Shown: positions 23,686-31,734 of the stretch, in pieces
Numbering within the stretch: the first letter of the stretch is position 1
Layout: every line of letters begins with the position of its first letter
Assembly (NCBI RefSeq): GCF_002994635.1
Contig: NZ_PVNL01000064.1
Coordinates: forward strand, 1 to 64,000
Reading direction: 5' to 3'
Source of the DNA: Enhygromyxa salina
Lineage (GTDB): Bacteria > Myxococcota_A > Polyangia > Nannocystales > Nannocystaceae
Length of the DNA: 64,000 nt
Made by a program: the position numbers and the translations under genes
Notes under the pieces: model-generated
Database searches by the model: none
Seen by the model: only the letters and a program-made list of their open reading frames with translations
What the model was told of the DNA's origin: nothing

Positions 23686-26232
23686 ATGCCTTGGAACAAA
23701 ATTGGTGGTCCTGCACACAGCCTCGCAATCTACGCCGGTCGCCTCGCCGCGCTGACCCCGGATCGCAAGGCCATCTACACCCTCGATCCCGCCTCGGGCG
23801 AGTGGGCCAAGATCGGTGGCGCGATGACGGGGCTCGTTGGCGGTGGCTGGGACCTCTACGCGACCGCGGCCAACGGCGACCTCCACCGCTACGACGGCGT
23901 CAGCTGGGCCAAGGTCGGCGGACCCGGGGCCCAGTTCGTCGGCATCTGCAACGCCGTCTATTCGCTCGGTCCGAGTCGCGACCGGGTCGATCACTATGAC
24001 CGCTTGATGAACAAGTGGACCAAGATCGGCGGACCCGCGCAGAGCCTGATCGCGGGCGGATCAAAGGTCTACGCGGCGGCACCCGAAAATCGTGCGATCT
24101 TTGCCTGGTCGCGCTACGACAAGACCTGGACCGAGATCGGCGGCGCAGGCTCGATGTGGGTCGGGGTCGGGCCGACCGTCTATGGGCTCACGCCGGACCG
24201 CCAGGCGGTCTTCCGCTACGACGGCACGCCCAAGCAGTGGACCAAGGTCGGGGGTCCGGTCGAGCGCCTGATCGGCGGCGGCTCGGTCGTCTACGCGGTC
24301 CAGCCGAAGACCAAGAACTTGCTGCGCTACCGCGGGAGCGGCCAGACCTGGGACGTCGTCGGCACGCCCGGGGTCAACGTCGTGGCCTTCGATCACACCC
24401 TCTACAGCATGACCCTCGACAAAAAAGAGGTCCACCAGCTCGACGAGGCCAACGCCGAGACCCGTCGCCTGCGCGAGCTGATGTGGGGCTGCTATGGGCA
24501 CCCCCACCACAGCCGCCGGTCCACGTGTGGATTCTTGGTCAAGCAGCTCGGCAAGAACGGAGCGATCATTGCCGAGCACGCCGCGGACGTGTGCGTGCAG
24601 CCGCTGAGCGTGCTCAAGCTCGTGCCCTACCTCCACGCGATCAGGGAGGTCGACAGCAACCCTGCGGTGTCGATGGCGACCACCGTGTCGTGGTTCGAGT
24701 CGAGCACGGCGACGGGCGCGAACAAGACCGACACGACCTGCCTCGGGAAAGCCAGGGGCAACGTCAGCAACTCGGCGCCGCTGTCCGAGGCGCTGCCGAC
24801 GATGATGTGGGAGTCGCACAACCGCACGCTCGACGCGGTCATGGAGAAGTTCGACATCCAGCAGATCACGCGCAGCGTCCAGGCGCTCGGCTTGGTCTCG
24901 ACCGAGATGTATTACGGCTGCAAGCAGGCCACGGGCCCAAATGTGCCGTGGGCCGACAACCTGACCACGCTCGTCGACATGGCCAGGCTCTACGAGGGCA
25001 TCGACGACAACAGCTTCGTGACCAAGGCCGCGTCGCGGACCTTGTTCGAGACCAACATGATCGTGATGGCCGCGAGCAATCCCCAGTACACGAGCGCGAT
25101 CACGGGCCGGAGCTCCGGCCCGGTCAGCGCCAACGGGTTCCGGGAGCTGGTCGAGGCCGAGGCCGCGCCGCTCGGCAAGCTCGCGATCGTGCCTCAGTTC
25201 ATGCCGCTGGTGGTCCGGCGCTGGAAGGGTGGATCGGGCGGACCAACGGGCATCGACACTGGCTACTCGGACGCGGCGACCCTGAGCCTGCCGTTCAAGG
25301 TTGGCGGCGCGACGGTCATGCGCGACTACTTCCTGGGCTGGTGGTTCAGTCAGATCCGCAACCCCAACAGCCACGACCCCGGGCCCCCGAACGCGGAGCC
25401 CTACTTGCTCGGGTCGAGCGGGGACTGGACCAAGATCGGTACGCCCGGCGCGATGTGGGTCGCGGTTGGCAGCGACATCTACGGGCTCACGTCCAACAAG
25501 AAAGAGGTCTGGCGCTACAGCGGCTCGCCGACCTGGACCAAGGTCGGCGGGCCCGCCGAGCGCTTGATCGGCGGCGACGCGGGCCTGTTCGCGATCCACC
25601 CCGACACCGGCGACATCCATCGCTACTCGGGCACCGGTCAGCAGTGGCAGCGGATCGGCGGACCCGGGGCCAGCTTCGCCGCGGCCGGCAACACGATCTA
25701 CGGGCTGACCCCAGGGCGCGACGCGATCTATCGCTACAACGGCACCCCCGACAGCTGGACGAAGGTGCGCGGTCCGGCGGCCGATCTGATCGGCGGTGGA
25801 AACACCATCTACGCGATCAACTCCAACACCCAGGACGTCGAGGCCTACTCGCCCGGGGGCGCGAGCTGGGTGAAGATCGGTGGGCCTGGTGTGGACTTCG
25901 TCGCCGATGGCAGCCAGCTGTTTGGCATGACCACCGATCGCAAGCAGGTGTGGTCGTACACCGGCACGCCCAACAGCTGGACGCAAGTGGGGGGGCCCGC
26001 CGCGGCCCTCGCTATCGCTGGCGGCAGCCTCTACGGGCTCGCCTCCGTCGGCGGGGCCCTGTTTCGTTACAGCGGATCGGGCATGGCGTGGTCGGCCGTC
26101 GAAGGCGGCTGGGCGAGCTTGGTCGGCGGCGGCACGCGCTTGGCGGCGGTGTCGAGTTCGCATCGGGCCAGGCAGCAGTTCTCGAATGCGCTCTTTCGTC
26201 AGCCGATCCGTGACGCGCTCGCGACCTGGTAG
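23686..26232 (+). CDS. 14-repeat propeller protein with inserted serine beta-lactamase-like domain
   Basis: An 848-residue protein. Seven tandem ~37-residue repeats (typical core: WTKVGGPxxxLIGGGxxVYAV...xRYxGxxxx) occupy about 1-250, and seven more (the last partial) about 565-835. They resemble tectonin-type propeller blades. Between them lies a ~310-residue domain with the class A beta-lactamase/DD-peptidase order of motifs: Ser308-x-x-Lys311 (PLSVLKLV), Ser377-His-Asn379 in place of SDN, and Lys514-Gly-Gly in place of KTG. Transpeptidase, esterase or beta-lactamase activity is possible; the family label rests on these motifs. No signal peptide is visible at the ATG chosen (23686); a longer in-frame extension upstream is antisense to the lipoprotein gene and was rejected. 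Start context is GGGAG about 10 bases upstream. Confidence 0.8.
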   Translation: MPWNKIGGPAHSLAIYAGRLAALTPDRKAIYTLDPASGEWAKIGGAMTGLVGGGWDLYATAANGDLHRYDGVSWAKVGGPGAQFVGICNAVYSLGPSRDRVDHYDRLMNKWTKIGGPAQSLIAGGSKVYAAAPENRAIFAWSRYDKTWTEIGGAGSMWVGVGPTVYGLTPDRQAVFRYDGTPKQWTKVGGPVERLIGGGSVVYAVQPKTKNLLRYRGSGQTWDVVGTPGVNVVAFDHTLYSMTLDKKEVHQLDEANAETRRLRELMWGCYGHPHHSRRSTCGFLVKQLGKNGAIIAEHAADVCVQPLSVLKLVPYLHAIREVDSNPAVSMATTVSWFESSTATGANKTDTTCLGKARGNVSNSAPLSEALPTMMWESHNRTLDAVMEKFDIQQITRSVQALGLVSTEMYYGCKQATGPNVPWADNLTTLVDMARLYEGIDDNSFVTKAASRTLFETNMIVMAASNPQYTSAITGRSSGPVSANGFRELVEAEAAPLGKLAIVPQFMPLVVRRWKGGSGGPTGIDTGYSDAATLSLPFKVGGATVMRDYFLGWWFSQIRNPNSHDPGPPNAEPYLLGSSGDWTKIGTPGAMWVAVGSDIYGLTSNKKEVWRYSGSPTWTKVGGPAERLIGGDAGLFAIHPDTGDIHRYSGTGQQWQRIGGPGASFAAAGNTIYGLTPGRDAIYRYNGTPDSWTKVRGPAADLIGGGNTIYAINSNTQDVEAYSPGGASWVKIGGPGVDFVADGSQLFGMTTDRKQVWSYTGTPNSWTQVGGPAAALAIAGGSLYGLASVGGALFRYSGSGMAWSAVEGGWASLVGGGTRLAAVSSSHRARQQFSNALFRQPIRDALATW

Positions 26233-26338
26233 CGCAATGCTGGCGTCGGACTCAATGCGGCGAAGTCCCCGACGCGGATCTTCAGCACCAACACACCGTC
26301 GGCTGGGCGCGGCGGCGCTGGAGCGCTATGCTCTCGTC

Positions 26339-26917
26339 GTGCCCGCCGAACCCGCACCGCACCTGCCGATGACGCTCGAGGACTACTTGACGTTCGACCG
26401 CGGCGCTGACGGCAAACACGAGCTGTGGGATGGCTGCGCCTACGCGATGACGGGAGCCAGCCTGGCGCACAACCGCTTGGTTCGAAACTTGATCGTGAGC
26501 CTGAGCGGAGCTCTCGGTGGCAGGGACTGCGAGGTCTTGCCGTCCGACCTTCGAGTTCGGATCCCTGAGCAGGAGCGCTACCTCTACCCGGACCTCAGCG
26601 TTGTCTGCGGTCCCCCGGAGCTCGAGGACGAGCAGGCCGACACCTTGCTCAACCCTCGCGTTGTCATCGAGGTCTTGTCAGGTTCGACTGAGGCGTTCGA
26701 TCGCGGCCAAAAATTCGAGGCGTATCGGGCAATCCCGACGCTAAACGAGTATGTGCTCGTCTCCCAGGACGCCGCGCGCGTGGATCACTTCGCCCGCGAC
26801 GATCAGCGCGGAGTCTGGACTCTGCGTCCTTACTCGGGGGCGGACACGCTCGAGTTCCCGACCCTCGCCGTCAGCATTCCACTCGCGCAGATCTACGCGG
26901 GCGTACTTGCAGCGTAG
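26339..26917 (+). CDS. Uma2 family (DUF820) protein
   Basis: About 192 residues from the GTG at 26339 (an ATG at 26369 is the alternative). Features of the Uma2 restriction-endonuclease-like fold: MTLEDYLTFD, GKHELWDG, LPSDLRVRIPEQERYLYPDLSVVCG, NPRVVIEVLS, STEAFDRGQKFEAYRAIPTLNEYVLVSQ. The Asp of YPDLSV and the Glu of VIEVLS fit the PD-(D/E)xK-like active site. Uma2 genes are very numerous in myxobacteria and cyanobacteria, and their role is not known. A second copy of equal length lies at 37567-38145. Confidence 0.88.
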   Translation: MPAEPAPHLPMTLEDYLTFDRGADGKHELWDGCAYAMTGASLAHNRLVRNLIVSLSGALGGRDCEVLPSDLRVRIPEQERYLYPDLSVVCGPPELEDEQADTLLNPRVVIEVLSGSTEAFDRGQKFEAYRAIPTLNEYVLVSQDAARVDHFARDDQRGVWTLRPYSGADTLEFPTLAVSIPLAQIYAGVLAA

Positions 26918-26923
26918 ACGGCT

Positions 26924-26951
26924 CCAGCGCAGTGGGTTCAGCCGGCGCTGG
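26924..26951. terminator. Inverted repeat between convergent genes
   Basis: A 7-bp stem (CCAGCGC with GCGCTGG) and 14-base loop between the Uma2 stop and the stop of the convergent gene, overlapping the latter. No T-run; a terminator role is inferred only from position. Confidence 0.3.
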
Positions 26952-27714
26952 GCCGCGGCTCGACGGGCGGCGGCGGCGGGGCGGGCTCGATCTCTTCGAG
27001 CGGTGGCGGCGGCGTGTCAGCCGGCGCAAACGACCGCGAGGGATCCCCGGCGAGGAGCTCGTCGACGAGCTCGTCGTTCATGCCGGTGAGCTCGAAGTAC
27101 TTGGCCATGTAGCGCGACTGGGTGTCGCCGATCAGCGCCCAGCGCTCTTCCTCGCTCGCGCCGTCGTCGACGAGCTGCCGAATCTCGCCTTTGAAGTCGG
27201 CGTTGGATTCATGCATCAGCTGCTCGGCCTGGGCCTTTACCTCGTCGCTGATCGGGTGCTCGACGAGGTCCTCGACGTCGCCCCAGCGCTGGGTCTCGAG
27301 CACCTTGAAGCCGAAGTAGGTGAGCTCGTGGACCTCGGCGACGGTGATGCCTTCCTCGCGGGCCTGGGCCTCGGCGAAGGCCTGGTTGTAGGCCATGAAG
27401 GCGTCGATCATCTCGCGAAAGGCGACCTCGCCCGGACGCGCGACGCCGTCTTCGACGGCCTTGGCGTAGGCCTGGTTCTTGATCTTGGCGAGGTCCTCTG
27501 GGGCCTCGGGCGAGGGCGCCGAAGCCGGCCGATCGCGCCCTTGGACCGGGGGCTCGCTCGGCCGAACCGGGTGCAGCAGCTCGGAGCGCTCGCGCTCGGG
27601 CGGCTGCGCCCGCGCCACCTGCTGCACAGGCGGATCGGGCCACATCGACCAGACCAGCCCGGCAGCGACCAGCGCGAGAGTGCCGGCCATCCACGGCCAA
27701 CGTGAGCGCTCCAT
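26938..27714 (-). CDS. Membrane-anchored protein of unknown function
   Basis: A 258-residue protein with one N-terminal membrane helix (about 8-25, WMAGTLALVAAGLVWSMW), then a Pro/Arg-rich linker (about 26-75), a charged, probably helical domain (about 75-225) rich in Glu, Ala and Gln, and a Pro-rich tail (PPPPLEEIEPAPPPPP). The likely topology is N-in with the bulk in the periplasm. No family recognised. It starts 14 bases after the stop of the small secreted protein gene on the same strand, so both may be one transcript. Confidence 0.7.
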   Translation of the reverse strand: MERSRWPWMAGTLALVAAGLVWSMWPDPPVQQVARAQPPERERSELLHPVRPSEPPVQGRDRPASAPSPEAPEDLAKIKNQAYAKAVEDGVARPGEVAFREMIDAFMAYNQAFAEAQAREEGITVAEVHELTYFGFKVLETQRWGDVEDLVEHPISDEVKAQAEQLMHESNADFKGEIRQLVDDGASEEERWALIGDTQSRYMAKYFELTGMNDELVDELLAGDPSRSFAPADTPPPPLEEIEPAPPPPPVEPRPSAG

Positions 27715-27728
27715 GGGTTAGCGACGAC

Positions 27729-28178
27729 CTACCAGCACGGGCTGGCGATGCTGACCTGACGGCCCTGGCACTTCGAGAAGTTCCGGATCCAGCAGTCGCT
27801 GTTGCAGTCCATGAGGACGTTGTAACTGCACGAATTCGAGCGATCTGCGTAGTTCGGCGTGTTGTACTTGCTGTTCGTCGACGAGCCGCAGGCGTCGAGC
27901 TGGGACTTGCCGGTGGCGTAGTTCCAGTCGTACCAGGATCCGTTCGGTACCGAGGCGGCGTTTGCCCCCGAGTAGCAGTAGCGCTGGTGCGTGAACCCGT
28001 CGTAGTCCTGGTTGGACTGGATCGTGCTCCAGTTGGTCAGGCACGCCACGCGGTGGTACGCGAGGCCGATGAAGAGGTTGTCCCGGTAGTACTCGACGTA
28101 GTTCGCGGAGTTCGCTTGGTGTGCGAAACCCACGCTCAACATGGCGGCTAGGCTGGCTACGGTGAGAATCTTGCGCAT
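27729..28178 (-). CDS. Small secreted 8-Cys protein
   Basis: A 149-residue protein from the ATG at 28178, chosen because AGGAG lies 7 bases upstream; an earlier in-frame ATG at 28211 would place basic residues before the signal. It has a signal peptide (MRKILTVASLAAMLSVGFAH, cleavage probably after AxxANSA). The mature protein is rich in Asn, Ser, Tyr and Trp and has eight Cys, which could form four disulfides, with none in the signal sequence. No family recognised; low charge and many aromatic residues suggest a stable extracellular protein. First gene of a possible two-gene unit with the membrane-anchored protein. Confidence 0.75.
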   Translation of the reverse strand: MRKILTVASLAAMLSVGFAHQANSANYVEYYRDNLFIGLAYHRVACLTNWSTIQSNQDYDGFTHQRYCYSGANAASVPNGSWYDWNYATGKSQLDACGSSTNSKYNTPNYADRSNSCSYNVLMDCNSDCWIRNFSKCQGRQVSIASPCW

Positions 28179-28184
28179 CTTGGT

Positions 28185-28189
28185 TCTCC
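28185..28189 (-). promoter_or_regulatory. Ribosome binding site of the 8-Cys protein gene
   Basis: On the minus strand AGGAG followed by AACCAAG and the ATG at 28178. It favours this ATG over the one at 28211. Confidence 0.6.
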
Positions 28190-28440
28190 TGAGGTCTACG
28201 AACGAGCGCACGGTAGAGACTTCCTCGGCAAATAGCTACTACTTTAGTTGGCAGTTGTAATGGCGGTAAAAGCTCGAACAACTCATACATTCATTCCGTG
28301 TACTTTGGATCAATGACGCGCCTTTTCGATCTCGAGCGAGGCGCCGGTTGGCCGAAGGGACACGGCGTCGTGCCAAGTGGGCTGCGCGAACGCCCCTCAC
28401 GGCGCCCGCGCAGACCCGATGGCGATTGAGGTCGAAACCG

Positions 28441-29034
28441 TCAGAGCAAGCAAGCGATCAACACGACATGATCGTGAGACTGCAGAAAGCTCGACTGCTT
28501 TTGAACCTCATTGCCCAGCGCCAGCTGAGCGAAGTCGTCGCTCGTCAGCGAGACCGTGTGGTTATGGTTCGCGCCCCCCTGAATTCCGTACATCTTCGGC
28601 ACCCCAGCTTGCACGTCGGCCGCGGGGATCAGCAGCGTATGGTTGTGGTTGTTCAGCACCGTCCCAGACGCGCCGTTCGGGCACACCGGGTCGCCGTCGC
28701 CATCTCCGTCGCCATCGCCGTCCCCGTCGCCGTCGCCAGTCGGCTCCCCGTCGCCATCGCCGGTCGGCTCGCCGTCCCCGTCACCGGTGGGGTCGCCGTC
28801 TCCGTCCCCGGTGGGATCCCCGTCGCCAGTGGGATCCCCGTCACCATCACCTGTGGGATCGCCATCCCCGTCACCGGTGGGGTCGCCGTCCCCGTCTCCG
28901 GTCGTGCCGCCTTCGAGGCTACCAATGCCTTCGAGGCTGCTGCGCCCGTCTCCGCCATCATCCGTACAGGCGTCGAGAAACAAGGTGGCGGCACCGAGGC
29001 CCCCGAGTAAGAACTGCTTGCGCGTAATGGTCAT
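28441..29034 (-). CDS. Lipoprotein with Gly/Asp repeats and HxH-rich C-terminus
   Basis: A 197-residue protein. The N-terminus TRKQFLLGGLGAATLFLDAC is a signal with a lipobox-like Cys23 and a Tat-like RK pair (RK instead of RR). Residues about 45-118 are tandem units of GDGDPT/GDGDGEPT, an acidic, probably extended and perhaps calcium-binding linker of a kind seen in Nannocystineae surface proteins. The C-terminal ~75 residues hold three His-x-His motifs (HNHT, HNHT, HDHV) around VQAGVPKMYGIQGG and TSDDFAQLALG, which suggests a small metal-binding domain. The family is not named here. It is divergent from the ADP-ribosylglycohydrolase gene with 89 bases between. Confidence 0.75.
   Translation of the reverse strand: MTITRKQFLLGGLGAATLFLDACTDDGGDGRSSLEGIGSLEGGTTGDGDGDPTGDGDGDPTGDGDGDPTGDGDPTGDGDGDPTGDGDGEPTGDGDGEPTGDGDGDGDGDGDGDGDPVCPNGASGTVLNNHNHTLLIPAADVQAGVPKMYGIQGGANHNHTVSLTSDDFAQLALGNEVQKQSSFLQSHDHVVLIACLL
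28690..28905. repeat. In-frame tandem repeats encoding Gly-Asp-Gly-Asp-Pro-Thr
   Basis: Short tandem units of 12-24 bases (cores such as CCGTCGCCATC and CCGGTGGGGTCGCC) inside the lipoprotein gene. They are multiples of three and keep the frame, so copy number can change without breaking the protein. Confidence 0.85.
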
Positions 29035-29123
29035 GGTCGCTCCGAGTGGCTAACGGCCCGATGGTACCCTGCCCACGAGCGCCGCAAAATCGGGGACCGC
29101 AGCGGTAGCTGGTAGGCTGAGGG

Positions 29124-30239
29124 ATGCTTGCCCTGGAGATCCTGTGGGACCGGATCGCCGGCTGCCTCCATGGTTTGCTGATCGGCAACGCGATCGGCTC
29201 ACCGGTCGAGGGGTGGACAGCAGCGCAGATCGAGGCCGAGTTTGGCCAGCTCGAGCAGATGACCGAGGTCGCTGGCCGCCACTGGCGACCGCGCGGGCTT
29301 CACACAGACGACGGGCAACAGGCGCTGGCGGTGCTCGACGCGATCTGCATGGACCCCGAGCACCCCGAGCAGCGCTTCGCCGAGCTGATGGTCGAGCTGC
29401 GCGACGCGGCGCCGCAACGGTCGGGGCGCTGGGGCCTGCACCGCGGGGTCAGTAAAGACTTTCGCCACACGGTCCGCGGCATGCAGGCGAGCGGCCTGGA
29501 CAAGCCCTGTGCGCACGCGACCCCCAGCGCGAGCAGCGGGGCAGCCACGCGTATCGCACCCGCCGCGCTGTGGTGGCGCGACGACTCGCGGCTGCTCAAC
29601 CAGCGCGTGGTTCAGCTCAGCGCGGTGACCCACTCGGACATGCGCGGGATCATGGGAGCGCAGGCGCTGGCCGCTGCGATCTCCCAGTCGATGGTCGTCA
29701 GGTCGCCGCCGGTCCTGACCCAGCGCCTGGTCGAGGCGGTCGAGGCCGGCGAGCGACAGGCCGCGCGCCAGCTCGGGATCCCGGTCGACCATCGGTTTAG
29801 CCGCCTGGTCGCCGGGCTGGTCGAGCAGCGCCGCGCCGCCTACCACCTTCAGGATCTGCTCACGGGGATCGAGGAGCGGGCGCGGGCGATCGCCGAGCCC
29901 ACGGAACATGTCGATGCGACCAGCCCGTTCGCGCCGTGTAGCGTGCTTTCGGCCCTGGCGATCGTCGACTTCTCGAGCAGCTTCGCGGACGCGGTGATCA
30001 CCGCGATCAACCTTGGTGGTGACACCGACGCGAACGGAGCCATGGTCGGCGCGCTCGCGGGCGCGAGGTGGGGGCTGTCGATGGTGCCCTCGGAGTGGCT
30101 CGATGACCTGCGCGCGACCGGCAGCCTACTCGAGCGGATCGAGCGGCTCGTCGACAACGAGACTGGGGCCTGCCAGCCCGATCTGCTGGCCTTGGAGCTT
30201 CAGTGGGACAGCCTGTACGACGATCGGTCGTGGAGCTGA
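29124..30239 (+). CDS. ADP-ribosylglycohydrolase family protein (DraG-like)
   Basis: A 371-residue protein. Family marks: N-terminal RIAGCLHGLLIGNAIGSPVE; the metal-ligand motif His60-Thr-Asp62-Asp63-Gly (TDDG instead of the common TDDT); LSAVTHSD; and near the end GGDTDANGAMVGALAGA, with Asp300 and Asp302 as the second ligand pair. These enzymes use two Mg/Mn ions to remove ADP-ribose from proteins or other targets. There is no signal peptide, so it is cytoplasmic. Target unknown. It is followed 67 bases downstream by the MBOAT gene on the same strand. Length and motifs indicate an active enzyme. Confidence 0.88.
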   Translation: MLALEILWDRIAGCLHGLLIGNAIGSPVEGWTAAQIEAEFGQLEQMTEVAGRHWRPRGLHTDDGQQALAVLDAICMDPEHPEQRFAELMVELRDAAPQRSGRWGLHRGVSKDFRHTVRGMQASGLDKPCAHATPSASSGAATRIAPAALWWRDDSRLLNQRVVQLSAVTHSDMRGIMGAQALAAAISQSMVVRSPPVLTQRLVEAVEAGERQAARQLGIPVDHRFSRLVAGLVEQRRAAYHLQDLLTGIEERARAIAEPTEHVDATSPFAPCSVLSALAIVDFSSSFADAVITAINLGGDTDANGAMVGALAGARWGLSMVPSEWLDDLRATGSLLERIERLVDNETGACQPDLLALELQWDSLYDDRSWS

Positions 30240-30306
30240 GCGCCCGCTCGCGTGCGTCGACGATCGTAGCTACTTTTATCCCGATTCGCCGAGAGCTGGC
30301 CGCGCC

Positions 30307-31716
30307 GTGAATTTCGACTCGATCGAGTACGTGCTGTTCTTGCTGCTTGTGGTCGGCGTGTTCGCGACGCTGCCTGGCCGCGCGCGCGTGCCCTTCTTGC
30401 TGGTCGCGAGCCTGGCGTTCTACTCGGTCTGGAGCGTCCCGCTCACGGCGCTGATCCTGATCTCTGGACTGACCGACTTTGGTGTCGGCCTGGCGCTGGG
30501 CCGGACCGAGCAGGCGACGCGGCGCAAGCTGTTGATGCTGTTCAGCGTCGCGGTCAACCTGGGGATCCTGGGCTACTTCAAGTACCGGGGGTTCTTTCTG
30601 GACAACCTGTATGCGCTGGGCGTGGTCGAGCAGGGCGGCGTGGTCGACGTGCTGCTCCCGCCGGGCATCAGCTTCTACACGTTCCAGACCATGAGCTACA
30701 CGATCGACGTCTACCGTCGAGAGCTGGAGCCGACCCGATCGCCGACGCGGTTCTTGCTGTACGTCAGCTTCTTTCCGCAGCTGATCGCGGGGCCGATCGA
30801 GCGAGCGGGGAGCTTGCTGCCGCAGCTCGAGGCCCTAGCTCGGCATCGGGTCACGAGCGAGGACCTCGCAGCCGGGCTGCGGCTGATCATCTTCGGGTTG
30901 TTCAAGAAGGTCGTGCTCGCCGACTACTGCGCGATCCTGGCTGACCGTGTGTTCGCGGATCCAGGCGCCTACGGGGGCTGGGCGTCGCTGTGCGCTTGCC
31001 TGCTGTTCACGCTGCAGATCTACTTTGATTTCTCGGCGTACTCGGAGATCGCCAAGGGCTCGGCGCGGCTGCTTGGGGTCGAGCTGATCTGGAACTTCGA
31101 CCAGCCTTACCTCGCGGCCAATGTCTCGGAGTTCTGGCGGCGCTGGCACATCTCGCTGTCCAACTGGTTTCGAGACTATGTGTACAAGCCGCTGGGCGGG
31201 AGCCGCCCTGGCAAGGCGCGGGTGCTCTTCAACCTGGGCGCGACGATGTTCCTGTCGGGGCTGTGGCACGGCGCCGCCTGGAATTTCGTGCTGTGGGGGC
31301 TGTTTCATGGCTTGTTGTTGCTGCTCCACCATCAGCTGCGCGGGCGCGGGTGGGTGACGAAGCTCCGCGAGCGGGCGCCGCGGGTGCTCGGAATGGCGAC
31401 CTGGGCTTTTACGCTGCACGCGGTGATCCTGGGGTGGTTACTGTTTCGCGTCGAGCACATCGCCGACGTTGGGGTGATCGCTAGCTCGATCGGTCAGGCG
31501 CTGACGGGCCGCGAGTCGATCACTGACAGCCAGATTGCGATCATCGTCGGCTTCTACACGATCCTCGCAATGAGCCTGGCCGCCCGCCGCCTGCGTCTGC
31601 TCGAGCGCGTGCAGGACAGCGCCAGCGTGTCGCTGGTGTTCTACGCTGGGCTGGCCGTCGCCTCGATCCTGCTGGCGCGGGACCAGGCGCCAGCGTTCAT
31701 CTACTTTCAGTTCTGA
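30307..31716 (+). CDS. MBOAT family O-acyltransferase (AlgI-like)
   Basis: A 469-residue polytopic membrane protein, GTG start at 30307 (an upstream in-frame extension overlaps the previous gene). Roughly ten hydrophobic segments. Family motifs: PPGISFYTFQTMSYTIDVYR, FFPQLIAGPIERAG, YFDFSAYSEIAKGSARLLG, FWRRWHISLSNWFRDYVY and SGLWHGAAWNFVLWG with the invariant His321. In alginate and related systems such proteins carry acetyl groups across the inner membrane and pass them to an SGNH-type transferase. The next gene, 18 bases downstream, encodes a protein with two SGNH-like domains, which fits that partnership. Substrate (exopolysaccharide, cell wall or lipid) cannot be read. Confidence 0.92.
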   Translation: MNFDSIEYVLFLLLVVGVFATLPGRARVPFLLVASLAFYSVWSVPLTALILISGLTDFGVGLALGRTEQATRRKLLMLFSVAVNLGILGYFKYRGFFLDNLYALGVVEQGGVVDVLLPPGISFYTFQTMSYTIDVYRRELEPTRSPTRFLLYVSFFPQLIAGPIERAGSLLPQLEALARHRVTSEDLAAGLRLIIFGLFKKVVLADYCAILADRVFADPGAYGGWASLCACLLFTLQIYFDFSAYSEIAKGSARLLGVELIWNFDQPYLAANVSEFWRRWHISLSNWFRDYVYKPLGGSRPGKARVLFNLGATMFLSGLWHGAAWNFVLWGLFHGLLLLLHHQLRGRGWVTKLRERAPRVLGMATWAFTLHAVILGWLLFRVEHIADVGVIASSIGQALTGRESITDSQIAIIVGFYTILAMSLAARRLRLLERVQDSASVSLVFYAGLAVASILLARDQAPAFIYFQF

Positions 31717-31734
31717 GCCGATCCGATCACGACC

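Noticed and set aside
24061..26163. Minus-strand frame of 700 codons opposite the repeat protein
   Set aside because: Antisense shadow produced by the regular repeats and codon bias; the repeats make sense only on the plus strand.
28675..28910. Tandem repeats as a possible CRISPR array
   Set aside because: Units are short, contiguous, multiples of three and encode a Gly/Asp/Pro/Thr linker in frame; there are no spacers.
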